24,664 nucleotides of DNA from UBA6100 sp049658145. GTDB lineage: Bacteria; Actinomycetota; Coriobacteriia; Anaerosomatales; Anaerosomataceae. Below, piece by piece: positions 14,903-22,151 of the stretch (positions are counted from its first letter, which is position 1; the number at the start of each line of letters is the position of its first letter). The translations under genes and the position numbers were made by a program. The DNA is taken from the NCBI GenBank assembly GCA_049658145.1, contig JBASOJ010000017.1:1-24664 (forward strand), in the 5' to 3' direction. The notes under the pieces were generated by a model. The model was given only the letters and a program-made list of their open reading frames with translations. It did no database searches and was not told the DNA's origin.

Positions 14903-15130
14903 GTGGGGGAACTCTCCGACGCGACGATCGCCGCTCTCGACCCGCTCGTGGGGGCGACAGCCGCCTCGACCTGCGTTCGTGCGACAGCTCTTTCCCTCGG
15001 CAAGACCGCCGAGGACCTCGATAGCGCGGATCTTCCCGCGCTCGAGGCGAACATCAAGCGGCTGCTCGGGCCGATCGCCCCGGAGCCCATGATCGATGAA
15101 GTCATCCGGCAGATCGAGGGGAGGCTGTGA
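14903..15130 (+). CDS. 75-residue soluble protein of unknown function
   Basis: No family is recognised. The protein is acidic and predicted helical: ELSDATIAALDPLVGATAAS, LGKTAEDLDSADLPALEANI, and a C-terminal PEPMIDEVIRQIEGRL. It starts at GTG with GGGGG seven bases upstream. Its TGA overlaps the ATG of the next membrane protein (TGATG), and its last codons (GAGGGGAGG) supply that gene's SD. The two are therefore translationally coupled and may work together, for instance as a cytoplasmic partner of the membrane sensor. That role is inference. A good promoter stands upstream. Confidence 0.7.
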   Translation: MGELSDATIAALDPLVGATAASTCVRATALSLGKTAEDLDSADLPALEANIKRLLGPIAPEPMIDEVIRQIEGRL

Positions 15131-15966
15131 TGAGCGCGACCACACCCGCCACACAGACCCGCGCGTCCCGGTCCCCCATCACCATCCCGGCGATCGTCCT
15201 GATCGTGCTGTCCGCGCTCTACGTGCCGCTTCGTGCGGCCATGGAGTCGCCTACCGTGAGCGATGCGCTCTACAACGGGGCGTACCTGTACGGGACGGCG
15301 ATGCAGGTCGTCCTCGCCTCCGTGATCGTCGCCGTCGCGATCACTATCGGCATGAAGCACAGCGTGGGGCGCCAGTGGCTGCTCCTCGGGCTCGGTGTGA
15401 CGATGTACGCCATCGGCGACATCTGTTGGACGCTGTTCGATCTGTTCCTGGGGATCGACCCGTATCCGAGCATCGCCGACGTCTTCTACTGCGCCGAGTA
15501 CGTCTTCTTCCTCGCGGCGATCGTCCTCGCGATACGCGCATACAGCGGCCTTGTGGACACGAAGAAGCCGCTGATCGCCGGCGTTGCGGTGGCCGTCGTC
15601 GGGTTCGGCATCGTGTATGCCGTGCTGCTCCAGCCGTACATCCTGTCGGCGAGTCTCGACGAGCTCGGCGGCGTGTGGGGCAAGGTCGTGAGCATCCTGT
15701 ATCCGGTCGGCGACATCGTGCTCATGCTCGCGCCCGCCGTGGCACTCGCGCTGGTCGTTCGTCAGCTTGGCGCCGGCAGATTGGCCCGCCCGTGGTGGCT
15801 CGTCGTGGCCGGTGCGCTCCTCTTCGCCCTGATCGATTCGTTCTTTGTCTATGCCGAATGGGCGGGAACCGGCCTCACCTGGTGGATGGACATCGGCTAC
15901 CTTCTGGCGAACCTGCTCTTCGCGATCGCGGCGCTTGTCGCGAAGGACGCCTACCGCGTGAAGTAG
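15130..15966 (+). CDS. Eight-helix membrane protein resembling a sensor domain
   Basis: 278 residues with about eight hydrophobic helices (near 17-36, 54-75, 85-110, 115-137, 147-168, 186-210, 220-242, 247-268) and hardly any soluble part. The segment IGDICWTLFDLFLGIDPYPS followed by IADVFYCAEYVFFLA resembles the 'PxPSxADVFYL' region in membrane-sensing modules of some GGDEF and histidine-kinase proteins. Here no kinase, GGDEF or other output domain is attached. It may signal through the coupled 75-residue protein. The start at ATG 15130 (SD GGGGAGG) is preferred over the GTG one codon earlier. A hairpin follows the stop. Confidence 0.7.
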   Translation: MSATTPATQTRASRSPITIPAIVLIVLSALYVPLRAAMESPTVSDALYNGAYLYGTAMQVVLASVIVAVAITIGMKHSVGRQWLLLGLGVTMYAIGDICWTLFDLFLGIDPYPSIADVFYCAEYVFFLAAIVLAIRAYSGLVDTKKPLIAGVAVAVVGFGIVYAVLLQPYILSASLDELGGVWGKVVSILYPVGDIVLMLAPAVALALVVRQLGAGRLARPWWLVVAGALLFALIDSFFVYAEWAGTGLTWWMDIGYLLANLLFAIAALVAKDAYRVK

Positions 15967-15993
15967 GTTCGCCCACCTATCGCATTGATGCGC

Positions 15994-16013
15994 GGGGCCG
16001 GGAGACCGGCCCC
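15994..16013. terminator. Terminator between convergent membrane-protein gene and rsgA
   Basis: An 8-bp perfect stem GGGGCCGG / CCGGCCCC closed by a GAGA tetraloop of the stable GNRA type. It lies in the 56-bp gap between two converging genes and can serve both. Confidence 0.7.
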
Positions 16014-16022
16014 ACTTCTCGT

Positions 16023-17129
16023 CTAGGTGCCCCGTGGTCCGTCCTTGTAGTACCGCTTGATCGCGCGTGCCAGCTGCTTGCCCTCGCGCTTGCGCTCCAG
16101 TCGCGCGCGCGCGTCTAACTGCTCTCCGACGAAGAGCGCCTCCGCCCGCAGCTCGCGATAGCTCTCGAGGCGTCGCGCGGGTAACTCGCCCGACGCCACC
16201 GCAGCCTCGACAGCACAACCGGGCTCACCGTCGTGCCGGCAGTCGCGGAAGCGGCAACCCTCGGCGAGGAGAGCGACATCCGAGAATGCCTGGTCGACAC
16301 CATCGGCGGAATCCCACATCCCCACGGCACGCAGCCCGGGCGTGTCGATCACAAGCCCTCCGCCGGGCAACTGCAGCAGTTCACGCGACACGGTGGTGTG
16401 CCGTCCCCGGTGGTCCGAGACACGCACCTCGCGCGTGGCCTGGATGTCTTCGCCGGCGAGCGCGTTCACCAGCGTGGACTTGCCCGATCCCGACGGGCCG
16501 ATCAGCACGATCGTCTGTCCGCCGGAGAGATACGACCTGATGTCCTCGATGCCCTCGCCGGTGACGGTGCTCGTCGTGAGCACGGTCACTCCGGGGGCCG
16601 CGGCCTCGACGGCCGCGACCGCCGCCGGAAGGTCCGGATGCAGGTCCGCCTTGGTGAGCACCACCACCGGCTGCGACCCGCTGTCCCACACGAGCGACAG
16701 CTCCCGCTCGATGCGGGCGAGGTTGGGTGCACCGTCGGAAAGCGGATGCGTGACCAGAACGACGTCGACATTGGCCGCGAGCACCTGCACCCGGGCCGCG
16801 CGACCCGGGTCGCGCCGCGCGATCGACGTGGTCCTCTCGAGCACACGCTCCACGAGAGGCTCCGACTCGGTGCCGCCGAGCAGGACCCAGTCGCCCACCA
16901 CCGGCATGCCTCCGTCATCGGCGGACTTCACCAAGTGCGTGGACGGCCGCGCCATGACGATCCCTGCCGCCGTGTACGCGAAGACGAAACCCCTGTCCGA
17001 GCGGATGACGCGACCGGGAGTGAACTCGACGCCGGCCTGCCCGATGGTGGCGGCCCGCTCGGGGTCGAGCCCGAGGGCGATGAGCGGATCGAGAGCGGGC
17101 ACGTGCGCGTCCTTCGGCGTCGGTGACAC
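16023..17129 (-). CDS. rsgA: Ribosome small-subunit GTPase RsgA
   Basis: 368 residues; circularly permuted GTPase that helps mature the 30S subunit. The order is permuted as expected: N-terminal OB fold (about 35-100), then G4 TKAD at 159-162, P-loop GPSGSGKST at 211-219, the switch region around 240-247 (SDHRGRHTT), and G3 DTPG at 262-265. A zinc site follows (C292, C297, H299, C305 in GCRFRDCRHDGEPGC). The C-terminal helix is basic. The start is GTG at 17129, close behind GGATGGG. It follows the HQLGH membrane gene by 33 nt on the same strand and may be co-transcribed with it. Confidence 0.94.
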   Translation of the reverse strand: MSPTPKDAHVPALDPLIALGLDPERAATIGQAGVEFTPGRVIRSDRGFVFAYTAAGIVMARPSTHLVKSADDGGMPVVGDWVLLGGTESEPLVERVLERTTSIARRDPGRAARVQVLAANVDVVLVTHPLSDGAPNLARIERELSLVWDSGSQPVVVLTKADLHPDLPAAVAAVEAAAPGVTVLTTSTVTGEGIEDIRSYLSGGQTIVLIGPSGSGKSTLVNALAGEDIQATREVRVSDHRGRHTTVSRELLQLPGGGLVIDTPGLRAVGMWDSADGVDQAFSDVALLAEGCRFRDCRHDGEPGCAVEAAVASGELPARRLESYRELRAEALFVGEQLDARARLERKREGKQLARAIKRYYKDGPRGT

Positions 17130-17162
17130 CCCATCCTAGCGTTCGAAGATGGGGCGCGCCAT

Positions 17163-17801
17163 TCACGGCCCTGCTGAAGGCGGCGGCGCCCGGTTGCCGG
17201 ACTGAGCGCGCGCCCACTCGTCATACCCGCCGCGATCCTGCACGGGCTTGCGCTCGAGGTAGACGTCCACCGCCGATGCGGTGTGCGACTCCGTGATCGC
17301 CCGAACGGCACCGAACGCCGCCACACCCATGCCGACGAGGATGCATACGAGCGCGGCAGCCTGGACGATCCAGGCCAGTTCGTCGACCGCGGCCATCTTG
17401 TCCAGCGTGGTGAGCGCGATCGCCCAGTCGTGTTCGATGTGACCCGGCCCTATCACCATGGTCGGGGCGGTCGCGTCGGCGATGTACGCCGCCGTCTCAC
17501 CGGCCGACAACCCCGTCCATGCGAGCATGAGGGTGACGCCGAGGAGGTCGCGATGGAACAAGAGGAAGTAGCCGGCGAAGCCGAGCGGGAGCAGTACCTG
17601 GAACAGCGACCCCATCATCAGGCGATACACCTCGGGCAGGAACCACGTCATCAGGTGTCCAAGCTGGTGGACGCCGTAGCTGGCATCCGAGAGGATCGGG
17701 ATACGCACACCCTGCATGACGCCGAGCCAGCCCAGGAGGAGGCAGGCGACACCCACGAGGATGTGCCGCACCAGGTCCGCTCTTTGAGGACTTCTGGCCA
17801 T
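17163..17801 (-). CDS. Paralogue of the HELGH membrane protein, with HQLGH
   Basis: 212 residues, about five membrane helices. It aligns with the protein at 11601-12254 without gaps over the first 110 residues or so: H45-Q-L-G-H49 against HELGH, FQVLLPLGFAGYFLLFHRDL against FAQVAVPLGLGAYFALVRRD, LMLAWTGLS against IMLAWAGAS, YIADAT against YIHDAT, and HDWA at 124-127 against 125-128. If the family binds zinc catalytically, this copy lacks the general-base glutamate. The C-terminal tail is charged. ATG 17801 has GAGG five bases upstream; a 55-codon upstream extension is rejected. A possible ECF-type promoter lies at 17849-17876. Function unknown. Confidence 0.8.
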   Translation of the reverse strand: MARSPQRADLVRHILVGVACLLLGWLGVMQGVRIPILSDASYGVHQLGHLMTWFLPEVYRLMMGSLFQVLLPLGFAGYFLLFHRDLLGVTLMLAWTGLSAGETAAYIADATAPTMVIGPGHIEHDWAIALTTLDKMAAVDELAWIVQAAALVCILVGMGVAAFGAVRAITESHTASAVDVYLERKPVQDRGGYDEWARAQSGNRAPPPSAGP

Positions 17802-17848
17802 AGCATCCTCATCGGCATGAAGCGCGGAGCCCGTGACCCGGAAATGCC

Positions 17849-17876
17849 AAACGGTCGGACCGGTGACGCCGGTTAC
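17849..17876 (-). promoter_or_regulatory. Possible ECF-type promoter before the HQLGH gene
   Basis: On the minus strand GTAAC (17876-17872), 18-nt spacer, CGTTT (17853-17849), about 48 nt before the ATG. It shares GTAAC...CGTT with the element at 12359-12385, where the spacer is 17. It overlaps the stop codon of the kinase gene. The match is suggestive only. Confidence 0.3.
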
Positions 17877-19294
17877 AGAATGACCAGATGACCGGGGAAC
17901 TGTTGGGGGACGACTACCGTGAACGTGGAGCCGACACCGGGACGGCTCTCGACGGTGATGCCGCAACCGAGCGCTGCGGAGAGTTCACGGCAGATCAGAA
18001 GTCCGAGGCCCGTGCCTACGGGGCGGATGCGATCGGGATTCTCCACCTGCTCGAATGCCCGGAAGATGCGCTCCTGGTCCTCCTCGGCGATGCCGATCCC
18101 ACTGTCGGCGACCGCGATGGTCGCGTACTCCCTGTCGTGGGTCACGGACACGCGCACGCGGCCGCCCGGGTCGGTGAACTTGATCGCATTGGAGATGAGA
18201 TTGCGTACGATCTGATCGAGTTTGTCCGGGTCCGTGGACACCACCGATCCGCCTTCACACGAACACGCGAGATCGACCCCCTGCATCAGCGCCACACCAC
18301 TCATCGACTCCGTGAGAACGCTCATGCGGGCGTTCAGGTCGAAGCTGACGACCGAGACCGTGCTGTAGCCGGACTCGATCCGGGAGATCTCGAGTACATC
18401 GTTCACGGTGTCCAGGAGCTGGTGTCCGGCATCCCGCACCATCTCGAGCTGCTTCCTCTGGTCCGGAGAGACCGGTCCGGAGAGACCGGTCAGGATGATC
18501 TCGCTGAAACCGATGATCGCGTTCAGCGGCGTGCGCAGTTCGTGACTCATCTTGGTGAAGAACTGTTGGTTCGTGTCGCCGGCCTTCTGGAGCTGACGGT
18601 TCGCCTCGAGCAGCTCGCCGGTCCGTCGATCGATGGCGTCTTCGAGGCCACGGCGGTACTCCTCTGCGCGCGCCTCAGCGCCCACCCGGTCGGTCACGTC
18701 GGACAGAGAGATCACGGCCGAAACAGGCGCGCCTTCCTGAGCCGCCAGCGGGGTCGAACTGATCGCGACATACATGCTCGTGTCACCCGTTCCGAGCCGC
18801 GTGCTCATGCGCGAGACGGGCGCCGAACGCACGATCTCGCCCAGATCGAGCTGGCCGTCGAGGGCGAGGGCGACCATCTCCTCGGCGACCTCGTTTGCCG
18901 TCGTGACCGTGCCATCCGCGAGAGCGACCAGGATGCCGGCGGGTGTCGTGTTGAGGATGTTCACGAGCAGCTCGTGCTCGCGACGGATATCCTCCTCGGC
19001 GCGTTGCGCCTCGAGCAGGCGTTGTGCGCTGATCCGGCTGTAGATGGCCCACGCCACGAGTGGCACGAAGAGCACCTCGATGAAGTCCTCGTAGACGTCG
19101 TAGAAGGACGAGATCCCCGTGTGCTCCAGCGTGTTCGACGCGCTGACCAGGAAGTAGACGGCGGTGGCGGCCAGCAGGGTGCCCTTGACATACCTGCCGA
19201 GGCCCGGGGCTCCGCGAGGTGTCCGAACGACGAAGTAGACCGCCGCACCGAACCCGAACAGCGCGACGATGTCGGCGGCGGCGGCCAGGCTCAC
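17873..19294 (-). CDS. Membrane-anchored sensor histidine kinase with PAS domain
   Basis: 473 residues: three N-terminal membrane helices (about 5-23, 38-54, 72-87), a short coiled linker, a PAS domain at about 108-202 (HELLVNILNTTPAGILVALA through VISLSDVTDR), a second coiled coil (206-240), then the kinase. The phospho-acceptor is H251 in SHELRTPLNAIIGFSE; the N box is LDQIVRNLISNAIKF (359-373), G1 is DSGIGI (397-402), F box FRAFEQ (411-416) and G2 GTGLGL (427-432). All catalytic motifs are intact. No response regulator or receiver domain is in the window, so it is an orphan here. GTG start overlaps the stop of the small membrane gene upstream (GTGA). Confidence 0.92.
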   Translation of the reverse strand: MSLAAAADIVALFGFGAAVYFVVRTPRGAPGLGRYVKGTLLAATAVYFLVSASNTLEHTGISSFYDVYEDFIEVLFVPLVAWAIYSRISAQRLLEAQRAEEDIRREHELLVNILNTTPAGILVALADGTVTTANEVAEEMVALALDGQLDLGEIVRSAPVSRMSTRLGTGDTSMYVAISSTPLAAQEGAPVSAVISLSDVTDRVGAEARAEEYRRGLEDAIDRRTGELLEANRQLQKAGDTNQQFFTKMSHELRTPLNAIIGFSEIILTGLSGPVSPDQRKQLEMVRDAGHQLLDTVNDVLEISRIESGYSTVSVVSFDLNARMSVLTESMSGVALMQGVDLACSCEGGSVVSTDPDKLDQIVRNLISNAIKFTDPGGRVRVSVTHDREYATIAVADSGIGIAEEDQERIFRAFEQVENPDRIRPVGTGLGLLICRELSAALGCGITVESRPGVGSTFTVVVPQQFPGHLVIL

Positions 19295-19572
19295 GAGGGA
19301 TCGACCTGCCCGTGGACGTCATGCAACAGCGCACGGGTCGCGATCGCGAGGAAGATGCCCGCGACGGCGTACGCGATGTGCTCGAGGTCGTTCATCACGA
19401 CGGTCGCCCGGTAGCCCTCGACCACCGTGAAGACGAAACCGCAGACGATCGCCCAGTATGAGGCGATGAACCATCGCTTGCCCGCGACTTCCACGCTCCT
19501 CATGCCGATCACGAGCATCGGCATGAGGAACACGACGAGCATCAGGTCGACGATCTCGCTCTCCTGGAACAC
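19291..19572 (-). CDS. Small three-helix membrane protein coupled to the kinase
   Basis: 93 residues with three hydrophobic stretches (about 8-24, 35-51, 62-82) and short loops: DLMLVVFLMPMLVIGM, FIASYWAIVCGFVFTVVEGY, and EHIAYAVAGIFLAIATRALL. No family is recognised. The size, membrane topology and the overlapping stop/start (GTGA) with the kinase gene suggest that it forms part of the sensor, adding three helices to the three of the kinase. It starts at GTG 19572 behind a modest AGG; an internal ATG is possible. A TACAAT -10 box lies at 19608-19603. Confidence 0.7.
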   Translation of the reverse strand: MFQESEIVDLMLVVFLMPMLVIGMRSVEVAGKRWFIASYWAIVCGFVFTVVEGYRATVVMNDLEHIAYAVAGIFLAIATRALLHDVHGQVDPS

Positions 19573-19602
19573 AGACCTGCCTCTCGTGGTCGAGTCAGGC
19601 CT

Positions 19603-19608
19603 ATTGTA
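19603..19608 (-). promoter_or_regulatory. -10 box for the small membrane protein/kinase operon
   Basis: TACAAT on the minus strand, 30 nt before the GTG start. The -35 region 17 nt further up (CTGCGG-like, inside msrB) is poor. Transcription could also read through from msrB, whose stop is 45 nt upstream of that GTG. Confidence 0.35.
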
Positions 19609-19617
19609 GCCTCGTGC

Positions 19618-20025
19618 TCAGCTACCCGCAGCCCTGTCGAGGTCGAGTGCCACGGAATTCATGCAGTAACGCAACCCTGTGGGCCGGGGACCATCCGGGA
19701 AGACGTGGCCGAGATGTGAACCGCAGGCACCGCATCGGATCTCGGTGCGCGCCATGCCATGACTCGTGTCCGCGTGCTCTTCGACCGCATCAGGAGAGAT
19801 GGGCTCGTAGAAGCTCGGCCATCCGCAGCCGGAGTGGTACTTGGTCTCGGACCGGAAGAGCGGGTTGCCGCACGCACGGCATCGATAGGCGCCGGGGTCG
19901 TCGGTGTCGACGTAGGCACCCGAGAACGGCGGCTCGGTGTCCGCCTCGCGCAGCACGCGGTACTCCTCCGGTGAGAGCATCGCGCGCCATCCGGACTCGT
20001 CGTGCTCGATCTCGTAGCGCCCCAT
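19618..20025 (-). CDS. msrB: Peptide-methionine (R)-S-oxide reductase
   Basis: 135 residues; reduces the R epimer of methionine sulfoxide in proteins. Catalytic cysteine C121 lies in GLRYCMNSVAL, the resolving cysteine C67 in YHSGCGWPSF, and the structural zinc ligands are the two CxxC pairs C49/C52 (RCRACG) and C98/C101 (RCGACG). HLGHVF at 104-109 is also diagnostic. ATG 20025 has AGGAGG five bases upstream; the GTG directly before it is too close. It follows the msrA remnant by 9 nt, so it was once the second gene of an msrA-msrB pair. Confidence 0.95.
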   Translation of the reverse strand: MGRYEIEHDESGWRAMLSPEEYRVLREADTEPPFSGAYVDTDDPGAYRCRACGNPLFRSETKYHSGCGWPSFYEPISPDAVEEHADTSHGMARTEIRCGACGSHLGHVFPDGPRPTGLRYCMNSVALDLDRAAGS

Positions 20026-20034
20026 CACGACCTC

Positions 20035-20216
20035 CTAACCTGCCGCGCCGCAGGCGACGCCGAGCAAGCCCTTCCTGGCATAGTAGTGCTGGTGGTACTC
20101 CTCGGCCAGGTAGAAGCGTGTCAGCGGCACGACTTCCGTGTACAGCCGACCCATGGTCGACTCCAGCGCGCGCTTCGAGGCCTCGACCGCCTCCCGTTCA
20201 AGGTTGCCGTGGCCAT
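20035..20216 (-). pseudogene. msrA: msrA with its central part deleted
   Basis: The beginning and end of peptide-methionine (S)-S-oxide reductase are joined. An AGGAG site, ATG (20216) and MATATL match the usual MATATFGGGCFWG start. The sequence then jumps, in another frame, to the C-terminal part NLEREAVEASKRALEST, LYTEVVPLTRFYLAEEYHQH and YYARKGLLGVACGAAG before TAG at 20035. About 100 codons, including the catalytic GCFWG cysteine, are missing. The junction lies near 20200. The start frame ends early at a TGA. MsrB, which follows 9 nt later, is intact, so R-sulfoxide repair remains. Confidence 0.75.
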
Positions 20217-20261
20217 GTACGACTCCTCTCGTCGCTCCTGCCGAAGCAAGCGACGCGCCGA

Positions 20262-21488
20262 TTACTCCGGATCGCGCTCCAATTCATCGGCCAACATCTC
20301 GAGGAACAGACCGACATCGGTGACGATACCCACCGTCTGGAAGCTCCCACGATCGGCGAGCTTGGTCACCACGGCGGGATTGATGTCCACGCAGATCGTC
20401 GTGACATCGGCGGGAAGCATATTGCCGGTGGCGATCGAGTGCAGCATCGTCGATAGCATGATGCACGCGCCGGCCTCCTGGCAGTACGCGCGCATCGCGC
20501 GCTGTGCCTCGAGCACGTCGGTGATCACATCGGGCAGCGGGCCGTCGTCGCGGATCGAGCCCGCCAGCACGTAGGGCGTCCCGGTCGTGACCAGCGTGTG
20601 CATGAGGCCCTCGGTGAGAACTCCCTGCTCGATCGCCTGACGGATCCCTCCGCAGCCGCGGATCGTGTTGATTGCGCGAAGATGGTGCTCGTGTCCGCCC
20701 ACCGTGGGCATCCCGGCTTCCATCGACACGCCGAGCGACGTGCCGTAGAGCGCCGACTCGATGTCGTGGACCGCTACGGCGTTGCCGCCGAAGAGGACGG
20801 AGACATACCCCATGCGCACGAGCCTCGCGAGATGCTGCGCCGCGCCGGTGTGCACGACCGCAGGCCCGACCACGAGGATGATGCTCTGCTCACGCGACTT
20901 CACGCGCCTGAGCATATGCGCCACGTCGCGGATGACGAGCGCCTTGGGCTTCTCGGAGGAGACCTCCGAGTTCATGAACTCGAACTCCTGCTTGTCGCGC
21001 GGACGCTCGATCGGACGCACACGTACGCCGGCGTGCCCCATGACGATGGATTGGCCCGCGCGAACGTCCGCCATCGCCACCGTGTACGCGCTCTCACCAT
21101 CGACCACGATGCCGAGGTCCATCTCGGGACCTGTGACCTGCGTCCAGCGGCCCCCGATCCGTACGGCCGTCTCGAGGTTGGTGGTGGCGTAGAAGCCTTC
21201 GGGGAACACGCCGTCAGCCGAAGCCGGCGACGTGCGCACATCCTCCACATCGAGGGGCTCCGCGCCAAGCTGGTTGATCACGCCGAGGATCTTGTCGACG
21301 TGCGCCTCATCGCGGCCGCGGATGCGCAGGAGCGCCACCGACGCGTCCTCGTTGGTGCGACCCACTTCGAACGACAGCGTCTCGAACTCGCCGTCGAGCG
21401 CGACGATATCGTCCATGATGCGCGACATGATCCCCGAGTCGATGAGATGCCCGGTGATGCGAACGTCTTCGTACGGGCCGTGTGGCAT
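20262..21488 (-). CDS. TIGR00300-family protein, probable ornithine cyclodeaminase
   Basis: 408 residues of the LOR/SDH-type family TIGR00300. The N-terminal ~100 residues form the conserved small domain (EDVRITGHLIDSGIMSRIMD, FEVGRTNEDASVALLRIRG), followed by a Rossmann-like part: ILVVGPAVVHTGAAQHLARL, VLFGGNAVAVHDIESALYGT, GGHEHHLRAINTIR, and the Cys/Met-rich ACIMLSTMLHSIATGNMLP. The archaeal member MMP1218 converts ornithine to proline and ammonia, and the cyanobacterial arginine dihydrolase AgrE/ArgZ carries the same domain. The same reaction is likely here but not proven. GGAGG lies nine bases before ATG, and GATAAT (21532-21527) may be the -10 box. Confidence 0.82.
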   Translation of the reverse strand: MPHGPYEDVRITGHLIDSGIMSRIMDDIVALDGEFETLSFEVGRTNEDASVALLRIRGRDEAHVDKILGVINQLGAEPLDVEDVRTSPASADGVFPEGFYATTNLETAVRIGGRWTQVTGPEMDLGIVVDGESAYTVAMADVRAGQSIVMGHAGVRVRPIERPRDKQEFEFMNSEVSSEKPKALVIRDVAHMLRRVKSREQSIILVVGPAVVHTGAAQHLARLVRMGYVSVLFGGNAVAVHDIESALYGTSLGVSMEAGMPTVGGHEHHLRAINTIRGCGGIRQAIEQGVLTEGLMHTLVTTGTPYVLAGSIRDDGPLPDVITDVLEAQRAMRAYCQEAGACIMLSTMLHSIATGNMLPADVTTICVDINPAVVTKLADRGSFQTVGIVTDVGLFLEMLADELERDPE

Positions 21489-21536
21489 CGCTCTCGTCCT
21501 CCGGTCCTCGCGTGTGGCACGAGGTGATTATCGTCC

Positions 21537-22139
21537 ATGACCGCTCCGGGCGCACGCAAACGGGGCGCCCGGACGAAGTCGAAACGCCTCGCCGCCCCCC
21601 ATTACGGGTACGAACACTCCATGTTGGACGGAAGTGAAACCCTGCGGGGCATCGCACGCGTGAAGCTCGGACCCGGGCAGGAGTCGGTCTGGGACTACCC
21701 TCGTCCGCCACTCGCGCAGCCCACCGCCAAGCGTATCGAGGTCGTCTTCGGCGGAGAGGTCATCGCCGACACCACGCGTGCGCTCCGCGTACTCGAGACG
21801 AGCCACCCACCCGTGTACTACATCCCGCTCGAGGACGTCATGGCCGGCGCGCTCGCTCCGAGCGGCCGGGCGACCTACTGCGAGTTCAAGGGTGAGGCGC
21901 GCTACTACGACGTGTGCGCCGGTGGCATGCGCGCTCCCGATGCCGCCTGGGTCTACGCGGAGCCGTCACCTGGCTACGAGACGCTCGCAGGCCGCGTGGC
22001 CTTCTCGCCGCGGGACATGGACGAATGCCGGGTGGATGGCGAGGTCGTTCGGCCCCAGCCGGGGGCGTACTACGGCGGCTGGATCACATCGGACATCGTG
22101 GGTCCGTACAAGGGCGAGCCGGGGACCGGCAGCTGGTAG
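21537..22139 (+). CDS. DUF427-domain protein
   Basis: 200 residues with one DUF427 domain: ESVWDYPRPP (49-58), KRIEVVFGGEVIADTTRALR, VLETSHPPVYYIPLEDV, TYCEFKGEARYYDV, AAWVYAEPSPGYETLAGRVAF, and the closing PGAYYGGWITSDIVGPYKG. The biochemical role of DUF427 proteins is not established. The 40-residue N-terminus is basic and poorly conserved (RKRGARTKSKR). GAGGTGAT lies eight bases before ATG; M29 (21621) is an alternative start. Divergent from the TIGR00300 gene with a 48-bp gap, and convergent with the membrane gene at 22152. Confidence 0.88.
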   Translation: MTAPGARKRGARTKSKRLAAPHYGYEHSMLDGSETLRGIARVKLGPGQESVWDYPRPPLAQPTAKRIEVVFGGEVIADTTRALRVLETSHPPVYYIPLEDVMAGALAPSGRATYCEFKGEARYYDVCAGGMRAPDAAWVYAEPSPGYETLAGRVAFSPRDMDECRVDGEVVRPQPGAYYGGWITSDIVGPYKGEPGTGSW

Positions 22140-22151
22140 CGCCGCTCCCGG

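Noticed and set aside
14728..16218. Open extension of the hisG frame by about 500 codons
   Set aside because: It runs antisense to the 75-residue and membrane-protein genes and has low-complexity His/Asp/Arg composition; hisG has its own SD and the usual length from 14727.
17888..19414. A 508-codon plus-strand frame
   Set aside because: Antisense to the histidine kinase, whose catalytic motifs are complete on the minus strand.
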